In this document: piece after piece, positions 13,112-24,002 of the stretch
How the letters are laid out: each line of letters begins with the position of its first letter
Position numbering within the stretch: position 1 is the stretch's first letter
From: Acanthaster planci
Taxonomy: Eukaryota; Echinodermata; Asteroidea; Valvatida; Acanthasteridae
DNA: 64,000 nt
Direction: 5' to 3'
Assembly (NCBI RefSeq): GCF_001949145.1
Contig: NW_019091370.1
Location: 1,063,601 to 1,127,600 of the forward strand
Program-made: the position numbers and the translations under genes
Notes under the pieces: generated by a model
The model's input: only the letters and a program-made list of their open reading frames with translations
Databases searched by the model: none
Told to the model about the DNA's origin: nothing

Positions 13112-13593
13112 TTATTTCACTGCGTGATAAGAGTTGTTTCACTGCGCAACGAGAGTTGTTTCACTGCGCAACGAGAGTTGTTTCACTGCGCAATGAGAGT
13201 TGTTTCACTGCGTGATGAGAGTTGTTTCAATGCGCAGGAGAGTTGTTTCACAGCACAGTGAGAGTTGTTTCACTGCGCAACGAGAGTTGTTTCACTGCGC
13301 AACGAGAGTTGTTTCACTGCGCGATGAGAGTTATTTCACTGCGTGATGAGAGTTGTTTCACAGCACAGTGAGAGTTGTTTCATTGCGCGATGAGAGTTAT
13401 TTCACTGCGCGATGAGAGTTATTTCACTGCGTGATAAGAGTTGTTTCAATGCGCAGGAGAGTTGTTTCACTGTGCGATGAGAGTTGTTTCACTGCGCAAC
13501 GAGAGTTGTCTCACTGCGCGATCAGAGTTATTTCACTGCGCAGGAGAGTTGTTTCACTGCGCAACGAGAGTTGTTTCACTGCGCGATGAGAGT
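13112..13593. repeat. 22-bp minisatellite array B
   Basis: Same unit family as array A (CTGCGCAACGAGAGTTGTTT plus CA and related variants), about 22 copies. The dominant variants differ: CAACGAG and CAATGAG are common, and the long CG runs are missing. It begins directly after the N at 13110 and leads into the second copy of the flanking segment. Confidence 0.95.
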
Positions 13594-14867
13594 TGTTTGT
13601 CAGCGAGCTGAGGTTTTTTTGGCAGTGCAGTAAGTGTCGTTAAGGTTGCACTACACTAATACACGCCCAGAGATAACAGCGCAAAATCCAGTAGAAATTA
13701 CGCCGCCTGGTGACGCCCAGGAAGATAATGGCCTTGTTGTTTTGCTGGAAATTAAAAATTAAGACCACTGGGACAATTTTCTTTTCGATTTCACGATTTC
13801 TTTCTGATTTTTTTGTTCTGGAGAGAAAGAAAAAAAAAAAGAATTGTAAAATATAAGACTCGGGGCAGGCGGTGATATGAACCTAAAAATTAACTTTAAA
13901 TGATCTTAAATGCACTTTTGATCTTACAATTTTCCTTTCGTTTTATTTTAAATTTCAGTTTCTACTTAAAGACTACCTATGGGCTCTGTGTCACCTCTCC
14001 AACCATAGACCTGTATAATTGGGCAGCCATCTTGCTTTTTTGACATTCAAGCAATGTAACCATACCGAGGCTGGAAGGAAAAGTAGTCTGCTCCCTTTTA
14101 TCAACATGTGAAGTTGTATTACTATTTCAAATGGGTCTACATGGAACAAGACAAACATGGCAGCGTCACGATTGATGTCTGTTCGCCGAGGTCCCCTCTT
14201 TTCTGTGATGGATGTTAACTTCCCAAGCCGTGTATTTGTGGATAAGGCTGGCAGTCAAAGGTGGCAGACTAAAATGTAGGAATCTGTAGGAAATATAACT
14301 TCAGTGTAAACAATCTTTGGACGATGAAAACTAGGTTGTCCAGATAATTCTTTTTTCTGCAAAGCCTACACAATATCCTAAAAAGACATTTATACGAACC
14401 TTAACCCGAACCTTTAAAACATCTCATTGAAGCATAATTTGTTTCATTACTGCACTTTGTCTTGAAGGTCGAAATTAATTTCTCGATTGGAAAAAATTCT
14501 CGCGATATTTGAGTTGAAGTCTGGAGACAAAAGTTTCTACCTGACATGGCGTCCCTAAAAAGCTCACGAATAGAGAAATTAGCAAAGGAAGAAACCCCAA
14601 AAGCCCCATCCTGAAAGAGGTGGTAATACGGATATTGGAAACAAAAACGAAAGGGATACAGATGTGAATTTCGAGGTTGTTTTTTTTAATCGCCACTTCA
14701 AAGTGCATAACGTAAGTGTACCATGCAATACCAAACTAGTGGACTTTGAATTCCGACCTCATGACTACTACCCAGGTGACATATCGGTCATACATCACAT
14801 TTGAACCATGTTGAATAGTCCTAGCTTTGAGATCATTGTAAAGGTCGAGTTCATCGCACTCTTTGCT
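13594..14867. repeat. Segmental duplication, copy B flank
   Basis: Second copy of the segment that follows array A, without the 584-base insert. It ends with the same sequence as copy A (GAGTTCATCGCACTCT), again next to a single N (14868), about 25 bases upstream of the first P450 start codon. The segment therefore forms the immediate 5' flank of that gene. Confidence 0.85.
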
Positions 14868-14894
14868 NGCTCCGTAGCAGACAGAACAGACAAG

Positions 14895-17160
14895 ATGGAT
14901 TCGTTCACCAGCTTGAATTTTCTCGACACCCGCTCGGTGCTCCTCGGTGTTGCGGTGTTTCTGGTGATATATCGCCTCCTTGGCCGCCGTGCAACGCGTA
15001 ATCTCCCGCCTGGCCCCAGGGGATGGCCGCTGCTTGGCTATCTACCGCAGCTTGCATCCACCAGTGAAGATCCACACGTGGTGTTCTCCAAACTGGCTAA
15101 AAAGTATGTCCAGGTGTCATGCTTGAAGACACAGCTGTAAAACATTATTTTATTCGACTGCAAACATATTGTCAAACATGAGTTTGTCCCGTCATCATGT
15201 AAAGCTGATTTCTTCCATGTGAAGCAGGTGTTCCCGCAATATCACTGTATATATACTACATGTATATTTATTATACAGGTATGGAAACATCATCAGCTTG
15301 GATTTGGCGGGAACTGTTCTGATAGTTCTACATGGACACGACACAATCAAGGCAGCCTTCAATCTACACCAACTCACCGCCAGACCCCCATTCTACGTCA
15401 GTGAGAACCTCCGCCAAGGTGTAGGTAAGCTCTCATAATAGGGAAAGAAACTTCAACTTCCTCTAAGCAAGGTTCTGGACATTAATTTTTTGCTGAGAAT
15501 CGAGCAGCAAGAAACGGTCATCCAAACGGCGATTGACTTCATTTCGAGTCTGTTTACGCTTTTGCAGGTATCATAGGCTCGTCCGGCGAGAACTGGACCG
15601 AGATAAGGAGATTTTCCTTGACGGTTTTGAGAGGTTTTGGCGTGGGTAAGTCGAGCTTTGAGGAGAACATAGCGATGGAAGCAAAGTTCCTCATCGAGGA
15701 ATGGAAGAAGATAGACGGAGCTCCTTTCGACCCAAGGCATCTGATAGCCTGTTCCGTGTCCAACGTTATCTGCTCCGTGGTTGTAGGCAAGAGGTTCCAC
15801 TACATGGATAAGATGTTGGAAAATCTTCTCCAATACTCAGATGACGTCATGGATCAAGTTGGAGCAGGGGGTGCAATTGAATTTTCGTCATTTCTCGCGA
15901 GACTCACCTTCTTCCCGAGCATCAAACGCTACGTGGAGACAGTCAGACGATTCAACCAACAGGTTACCATGTTGATAGACGAGCACGGCTGGGACTACGA
16001 CCCTGACAACCTTCGCGATCTCATCGACACTTTCCTGAAGCACAAGGAGACGAAGGAGACGGCCGGAGGCGAGTCCAAGGTCTTCCAAAAAGATAACATG
16101 AGGAAAGTGGTCGGCGACCTCTTCATAGCTGGAAGCGAGACTACCGCGACTACTCTTCGATGGAGTACTCTACATGATGGCTTACCCTGAAGTACAGGCC
16201 CGCGTGCAGAAGGAGTTAGACGACGTGACTGGACGAAATCGATTCCCCAGGATGTCTGACAAGCCAGACCTGCCCTACACTGAGGCGGTTATCTGTGAGA
16301 TCCAACGCATCAGTACCATCGTTCCGCTGGCTGTGCCTCACTACAGCACGGAAGACATTACATTTCAAGGGTAAAAACCAAACAACTTCTGCATTGTAAC
16401 GAAAATTAATATGGAATGAATGTGCTAGGGCAGAAGTCAGATTTATATATAATATAAGTTTTCTGTTTTGAACTTGTGTTGGGGATATTTGTTTTGGTTT
16501 AGATTTTGGGTTCGGTGTGGTTTTGCCGGAAGGTCTGGGGGTTGAGGGAGGTTATCTTGCGACTCCAGGCATTCAAATTCTTCCATGACAAAAAAAAATG
16601 CTGCACAAAACGAGTGAATAACAAATACACACTGGCTCCTCGGGCTCTCCTTTACTTCAATTTCACACGTTCTTTAACCTGCACGGAATACAATTTTATC
16701 CAAATTCAGGTTCACCATTCCGAAGGGGTCTCTTGTCCTTTCCAATCTGTGGCACAATCACTTCGACCCTGCGGTGTGGAAAGACCCTCAGACGTTCCGT
16801 CCGGAGCGCTTCCTGGATGCCAAAGGCAAGTTGAGGAGCCGCGAAGAGCTGACTACTTTCGGAATAGGCAAGTAAACCGGAGTTGCAACTTCTCACGACG
16901 TGTCTGTCTCTGTTTGACACATTGTCGGCTTCGGAATAATACGTTTTCAGTGACCTCTTCTCTCGATTCATCTTCCAGGTCGGCGCATCTGCCTGGGTGA
17001 GCATCTCGCTAGGATGGAGCTCTTCATCTTCTTCACCCTCTTCCTCCACGAGTTCACCTTCAAGAATCCCCCAAATGCTCCGCCTGTCACGTTGGAAGGT
17101 GTCAACGCCGCCACTTGGGCGCCCAAGAATTTCAAAGCTTGCGCCATTCCACGCCAATGA
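14895..17160 (+). CDS. CYP2-like: CYP2-clan cytochrome P450 (gene 1), frameshifted
   Basis: Five exons: 14895-15103, 15279-15424, 15568-16370, 16710-16867, 16979-17160. Family members are ER-membrane haem monooxygenases that oxidise lipophilic substrates using electrons from P450 reductase. Seen in order: N-terminal anchor (LLGVAVFLVIYRLLG), proline hinge NLPPGPRGWPLLG, I-helix AGSETT, K-helix EIQR, FRPERF, and haem loop FGIGRRICLG with the thiolate Cys. Exon 3 lacks 2 nt next to 16165-16167 compared with genes 2 and 3 (803 nt where 805 would keep phase). The frame therefore breaks just after the I-helix and would end prematurely at about 16190. All other junctions are in phase. The intron after 16867 uses a GC donor (GCAAGT). 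It is either a young pseudogene or a base-calling error; about 499 residues would be encoded if the frame were continuous. Confidence 0.85.
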
Positions 17161-18357
17161 AAGTGACGTTATTGGAAATTTATCGATATTTCGATTGAAA
17201 AAAAAAAAGTCACTCATTTTGTCGATCTTTCGTGTAAGAATCTCAATCGAGGCAGAAAATAACAATAGATTAAACAACCATTTAACAAAGATTATCATTA
17301 TGTAAAATTATACCCAATGCTTAGAGTTGTACATGTCAAAGCTTTAATCGACTTCCACCAGAAACCCGCCCCGATCCAGCACTAGTTGTCATGGTGATTT
17401 GAAGAGCGGGAGAAAATTGTACAGTTCGTCAGATTCTTCTTAAGATAGGTTCCAGAAATGACTAGATTGTCCAATAAGAGATCTAATATCATCCATCCCG
17501 TCTGCCAGTCTTATGTCTTTTGCACGGCGCCTTCTAATTTATCTTGAAGGAGATAAAAGTAGGATTTTCAGTAAAACAGGTAAAACAATACGACTTCGCT
17601 ATCTTCAAAGATGAATACAACCACGCATCAACTTGCACTTTCGTTAAAGAGTTCATTTTGTATTTGGTAAATTTGAAGTTTAAAAGTGTTTGAAAAGCAC
17701 ACCTATCGGTTTTGGAAAGACTTGCTTTGAACAAAAGCAAACTCTTTTCATACAGGTAATGTTTAAGTGCCCTCTATCTATACAGTGGTCATGTGATTGG
17801 GGCAGGGTTTTCTTTCAGAGCAGGGAAGCAAACTTGTGAAGGCTTCCGGAATATGACCTGCCCACCGTGCCCCTGGCTCGGATGATCATCAATCCATCCT
17901 TCCTTGCAGAAGCCTACATCTGCCACAACAACAAAGAATAACATTATTTCAAACTCTTACAGAGCGGATAAAGTGACAGGAGTTACAATTCTTGCACGGT
18001 CAACAAATGACATAGCAAAGTTTTTGTCTACCAAGTTAATTTTTACTGGATGGAGATAACCGGAAGATCTTACTGTCTCAACAACAGCTTAAACAAACAG
18101 GCGCACAGTCCATTACCAAGGGCAAAACATGATTACGCTCTTGTGGACTGCAAAGTTCATTGAACCATCCAAACTCCTTTGGTAAACTAAAAGGGTTTAG
18201 CTTTTAAGCCTAAAAGCTTACGGTGGACTGGGATCATTTCTGAGCCCCACAATTGACACAATGGGCTTAGCCCTAAAAATGCATTGCAGTTCATTGTGAC
18301 AGTGACGGTGGAAACGAGTTACATATAGCGTACCAGTCCAGGGACGTTTACGGTAAG
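17161..18357. other. P450 gene 1-2 spacer
   Basis: No gene seen. About 17740-18090 resembles 22285-22660 upstream of gene 3, sharing ACAGGTAATGTTT, CATCCTTCCTTGCAGAAGCC and a GGAAGATCTTA-like stretch. This suggests the tandem duplication unit included 5' flanking DNA, possibly promoter sequence. Confidence 0.55.
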
Positions 18358-21255
18358 ATGGAATCGTTCACCGACTTGAATCCGCTGGACGCCCGCTCGA
18401 CGCTCCTCGGTGTTGCGGTGTTTCTCGTACTGTATTGGCTCCTTCGCCGTCATCCTTCTCGCAATCTCCCGCCTGGCCCTAAGGGATGGCCGGTGTTAGG
18501 CAACCTACCGCAGCTCGCTAGAATGAGGGCAGAGCCACACAGATATTTCTCAAATTTAGCAGCCAGGTGAGTGGTGGTATAACAGCGTGTCAGTTGTTTC
18601 ACTCAACAACACCTTAAACTATGAAGCGACAGCTACGGTTTTAAAGAGAGCAAACAGCAAATGAGATATTTTCCCTTCAATTTCTGTGGGCTTACTCTTC
18701 CAGTGAGACAGTACTGAGCCTTAACTAAACTGGCCTAGCCTCGATGAATGTGATAATTCAAACCAACCTGAGCATAAATAGTGCACATAATTGCAAATCG
18801 GTCTTACACGCAGGCCGAACTACGCCAAAGACTAAAGCTATACGTGCGTTTCTCTTGGCAGATACGGTAATGTAATCAGTGTGAATTTGGCGGGAAATTT
18901 GATCGTGGTTCTGCATGGAGCCGACGTGATCAGAGAAGCCTTCAACCAGCCCCAGCTGAGTGCCAGGCCAAGACTGTACGTAAGCGAGAAGCTTCGACCT
19001 GGTGTCGGTGAGGGGAATCACATATTTAATTAAGATCAAATAGTAAAGCATTAAAGATTCGCAAGAATGAAAGAGTTCACTGTTCCGAGGCCTCACTGGC
19101 AGGAGAAATAGAAGTTTGGATAGGCCTTGACGCAAGTAGAACACAGGGTCGTGTGTCTGCAGAAACTGCAAACAAAAATAACCATTCACTGGTTACATTT
19201 TCCGGTGATACCATCCCCTATTTCAACCCAGAGTACAGTAAGTGCTCACATAAAATTATTGAACCAATGTGTATTCTTGGAACATAACAATTCTTCATCC
19301 TACTTTCAGGTATTTTTATTTCCTCCGGCGCGATCTGGACGGAATTAAGGAGGTTCTGCTTGAAAGTTTTGAGGGGGTTTGGCATGGGGAAGTCGAGCTT
19401 CGAGGAGAACATAGCAACGGAGGCCCTCTTCCTGACTGACGAGTGGAAGAAGGTTAAGGGAGCGCCCCTCGATCCCAAACACATGATTTCACAGTCCATA
19501 TCCAACGTGATCTGCGCCGTAGTATTTGGAGAAAGGTTTCAATACACCGACGTGAATTTTAGATATCTCATCCAGTATTCTGACGATGTCTTTGAACAGA
19601 TAGGTGCTGGCGGCGTTGTCGATTTCACGCCGCTTTTCGCTAAACTGACATTCTTACCTTTTGTCCGAAAGTACAAAGATGCAACCCAGGCGCTAATCGA
19701 TCAGATTTGCCGGATGGTTGACACACATAACCAAGACTTCGATGCAGACAACATACGCGATTTCACCGACGCGTTCTTGCAAGAGGAAAGCAAACATGGC
19801 GGCACGTCCGACGTCTTCAGCAGAGATAACATGAAGCGAGTGGTGGCCGACCTTTTCGGTGCCGGAACCGAGACCACCACGACTACCCTTCACTGGAGTA
19901 TACTTTACATGATGGCATACCCCGAGGTACAGGCCCGCGTGCAGAAGGAGTTAGACGACGTGACTGGACGAAATCGATTCCCCAGGATGTCTGACAAGCC
20001 GGACCTGCCCTACACTGAGGCGGTTATCTGTGAGATCCAACGCATCAGTACCATCGTACCGCTGTCAGTGCCCCACTTTTGCTCAGAGGATACGACCCTT
20101 TTGGGGTATACTTTTATTTCAATTACTTAATGTGTATTTGTACAAATGTATTTCACCTAGGCCCATGACAGGGAGCGGCACACAATGGTGCACGGCAGGA
20201 AAGATGACCTTTGTCATTCTGAAAAACATTTTGAAGTGCACGAGCGGTCCACAAAGTAATATGAAAACCAACGACAATATCAGTATCATTGTGGTATCAC
20301 GAGAAACATGAAGCCTGTCGACACGAGAAACGTGTATTCTCTCATTATCTTCTGTGCTGTTTAAATTCAGCATGGAGGAACGAATCCTTGAATCCAGTTT
20401 GCAGTCGATGCACACCAGTCGCCTGAAGAATATAGCAACATATACAAGTCATGAAAGCAAAAATTTCAGATGGTTTCCGGTTGTAGTCTACAAGTCGCAA
20501 ATGACGCTTTGTCTAATCATTGTAATGCTTTTCAAATCTTAATTGATTTCGTTTCAAAGCAAGTATCATTTTTGAACCTCTTTACATAGGTACGATATTC
20601 CAAAAGGAACCGTAGTTCTGTCCAACCTGTGGCACTGCCACTACGATCCTACGATTTGGAGAGAGCCCGAGACATTCCGTCCGGAGCGATTCCTGGAGGA
20701 CGAGAAAAAGTTTATAAAGTGTGAAGAGCTGACTCCCTTCGGAATAGGCAAGTACATGTGTGGACTCCGTGCGGGAACTTTATAGGCCTAGGCCTACCAG
20801 CTATACAAGATGGGTGTTAAATACAATACTGAGGCAATAACGTGTATGATCATAGCGCGAAGCACTGGCTCCTTTTGGGAGAAGCTAGGGGAGGATCCTC
20901 CTCAAGTGACTTGACCTGACTAAACAGGACTGTGCCCGTTGATAAGAGCTCCGATAGGACTCCTGAGGAATCCCACGTACCTCGAATCCTTGAGGCTCAA
21001 TATTCTCTTGTAGGTTTTCAACCAAAAAGTCTGAGTGCTTCATGTATTTCCATTCAATCAATTGATCTTCCAGGTCGGCGCATCTGCCTGGGTGAGCATC
21101 TCGCTAGGATGGAGCTCTTCATCTTCTTCACCCTCCTCCTCCACGAGTTCACCTTCAAGAATCCCCCAGATGCTCCGCCCGTCACATTCGACGGAATCGA
21201 CACGGTAACTTGGGCGCCAAAGAAGTTCAAAGTTTGCGTCATCCCACGAGCCTAA
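18358..21255 (+). CDS. CYP2-like: CYP2-clan cytochrome P450 (gene 2)
   Basis: Five exons: 18358-18566, 18862-19007, 19310-20105, 20590-20747, 21074-21255. Total 1491 nt, 496 residues, all phases consistent. Motifs: anchor helix near residues 18-32, NLPPGPKGWPVLG, I-helix GAGTETT, EIQR, FRPERF and haem loop FGIGRRICLG with Cys near residue 441. The protein is of normal P450 length and looks functional; substrate cannot be predicted. Exon sizes match gene 3 almost exactly (209/146/796/158/182), showing recent tandem duplication. Exon 4 ends in a GC donor (AG|GCAAGT), as in gene 1. A 131-base stretch of exon 3 (19927-20057) differs from gene 1 at a single position, and exon 5 is nearly identical in all three genes, which points to gene conversion. 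Confidence 0.93.
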
Positions 21256-24002
21256 TACGTAAACTCATGCATGGCTAGAAATCACCAAGAATCTATTTGC
21301 GGCATCCATGAATATAAGAGAAATGTTACCAAATGAAAGTTTTGTCAAAATTCTGATAGATGAATGACAGGCCATTCAGTTTCAAGGGACGACTTCAGAA
21401 ATATCCATCGCGACAATTAACAACGATCAAATAATCTTTTATTATTCATGAATCATTTTTAACCGCCCTCCAGCAGAAACGCGCTCGGAGACCACGACAA
21501 TTCTCATGGCAATTTAAAGAGCAGCAGATTAAAATGTCAGCCTCTAGGCAAAAATGCGTAGGCCTAATGGTTAGCCACCACGGACGTATATAAAAAAAAA
21601 TCTGGACTCACAATGCCCTTAATCAGCTTATAGAGATCATTGAATGCACTCGTGGCCATTTTACCGAGCCGAATACAAAGCTTTCCCGGCAATGCCCGCC
21701 TTTGTTCTTCCTAACGCCAATAGAAGCGAGCCAACCCGCGCATTTGTATTCAGCTCGGTAAAATGGCCGCTGGTTGGCTTCTATTTCATACAAAGGCGTT
21801 GCAAGTCCAGGTTTTGTTTTATATACGTCCGTGTTAGCCACCAAATTGCGTCGTAAATTGTGCGGATAATGCTGCCCGAATGCCATTCTGCCAATTTTTT
21901 ATGCTTTTATGCGTATTCATTTTACTCATTTTAAGGAGAAACTTTGTCTAGGTTCTCTGTAAAGAAGTATCAGGTATAATGTAGCCTGTGTGTCAGTGGG
22001 ACGCTTTATTCTACAAAGCTCTTTCCAACAATTTTGTTTGGAAAAGAAAGTTATAGGTTTCAGCTACATCGTCCTATTTGATAATTATAATCCTGAAAAA
22101 TCCTGACAAATGAAAACCTACGCGTTCAACTCGCATTTCCATAAAATGTACATTGTAGGGTTCAATTTTGTTTTGAAAAAAATCTGAATATACAGATAAA
22201 GTCAAAATAATCACAGAAAACTAAGCTTTAGAAATACATGCCGACAAATAGGGATGAATCCCTTTGAAGAAAACAATAAAAAGTAAAGTCTTTGAAACAG
22301 GTAATGTTTGAAGCACCCTCTTCTCTTCTTTCGACCATGAGAGTTTTTGGTCTGTGCTTCTGCACAAAGTGCAGGTCAGAACATTGTTAGGCCTATGGCG
22401 TGTGGTACACTACGTGCATGCTATGTCCCTCGGTTAACACAACACGCATCCTTCCTTGCAGAAGCCATAAACTGCTTCGAAAATGGAAGGATAGAGAGCC
22501 TAGATTATAAAGAAACCCTAACATCCTTCTTAAATTCACGCACAGCCAAAAAAAGCAACAACAAAAACAAAAAGGTAACGCTAAAGCTACCTTTATTGGT
22601 TTACCAAAACGTTTTACTGAATGGAAAATAACTAGAAGATCTTATTTGTCTTATCAGCATGCAACAGTCAAATCGAAGGGGTGTACAGGCTTTATATAGA
22701 GCCTGAAAGTTGACCCCTAATGGCGCGCTTCCGGAACCCTTGGATAGGAAAAATAACGTGTATAAAGAGTTTAGAATTTGTAAAGTTTTGTGTTCAGTTT
22801 TTTCTTAAAATATCCAACTTCGAAAAAGGGCTTTGAAAAATATTTGCTAGTATATCAACTTACAGAAACTGAAAAATTACCTGACCTAAAAGAGAAACAT
22901 CCTGCTAAGTATTGACCCATCATTTCCGAAAATATAAAATACATGAAGAACAGTGCAATGCAGCCGTCTCGTACGCAGATGAACATTTACAATGTGAAAT
23001 TTTATGGTAGTCTGTGAATAAAAACCCAATAAAAACAGATCAAAATATTTTACAAACTTTTATAATTTATAAGTCATAAACATATAAAGCAATATTCTAC
23101 TTTTACGAAAGATTCTCATATTTTATCTAACCTTTGCTGGCAACAACTGCGTGATGTCAACTCAACAAAATCTGAACCCATCGACTGCAGGTAGGTAAAT
23201 CTTTGCAAGGTTGTACAATCTCGTTTTCAAGAAAGCACGGCGAATGAAAACAAACGTGTATGAACAAGGAGACCTAGGTACGATATCGCTGGAAGAAAAG
23301 GTCGCTAAGGAAATTCGTTTTTTTTAACCCATCTCCAGGTGACTTTTCCCAAATATTACTTGAGGAAGACAAAGGTAAATTCCAGCATGAGTGTTTCATG
23401 GGGTGGTTTCAGTAAGGAATTACTTTTCCAAAAAATATCGAACGTGATAGGACGATCCAATGTAAATCCCCATAGGCAGACCGCTCAAGGCTTCCGGAAG
23501 CTCGCTGCGTGAACTTTTACTTTCAGGCCCTATCCGGTTCGTAAGTGACTTTGTCACAAAGGCGGCTGCGCCACGATCTGCAGGCTCTCATTGGACAATC
23601 GCTGAAGGTGCGCGTTAACTTCCGGTTCCATGTAAACGGCGATCAATGCATGTAACCCTACGTGCAGTGCACGTGTGCAGTGGGCGTGGTTTAAACTGAA
23701 GTGACGTCCCACTTACAAACCGGATTGCAAAGGCACTACATGTTCGACTGAGCGCGCGCAGCTTGCTTCGAAGTTCGATGAACCATCCATGAGTTTAGGC
23801 CTTAAAGTCTCCGGCGGACTGGAAATTAAGTCTACTAAAGATTGAACTTTGACCGCGATCGATAGACAGACTTTGGCCTTCATGAACGCATTGCTTGCAA
23901 TCCACCTTTTTAAAGTCATTGTTAGTGTGAACATGGTGTGAAGTGAGAGTGACTCTAGACGACATAAAAGAGCTTGCAAGTTTGCGAGACACAGACCGGA
24001 AC
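21256..24002. other. P450 gene 2-3 spacer with an inverted-repeat element
   Basis: No gene seen. It contains a hAT-like MITE (21579-21833, separate entry) and the 22285-22660 stretch similar to the spacer upstream of gene 2. Frames such as 22347-22631 have no recognisable domain. Confidence 0.5.
21579..21833. mobile_element. hAT-like MITE with 8-bp target-site duplication
   Basis: The left end CACGGACGTATATAA mirrors the right end TTATATACGTCCGTG. Both are flanked by the direct repeat TTAGCCAC (21571-21578 and 21834-21841). Inner arms are also mirrored: GGCCATTTTACCGAGC near 21654 against GCTCGGTAAAATGGCC near 21752. An 8-bp target duplication is characteristic of hAT-superfamily transposons; the 255-base element has no coding capacity. 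Superfamily placement is inference from duplication length. Confidence 0.8.

Noticed and set aside
10770-13593. CRISPR-like regular repeats
   Set aside because: Units are contiguous with no unique spacers, and the genome is eukaryotic with spliced genes.
21623-21886. Frames on both strands around 21.7 kb
   Set aside because: Mirror translations of the hAT-like inverted repeat.
23943-24002. Upstream ATG extending P450 gene 3 by 20 residues
   Set aside because: Genes 1 and 2 start at the position equivalent to 24003, directly before the membrane anchor; the extension is unmatched.
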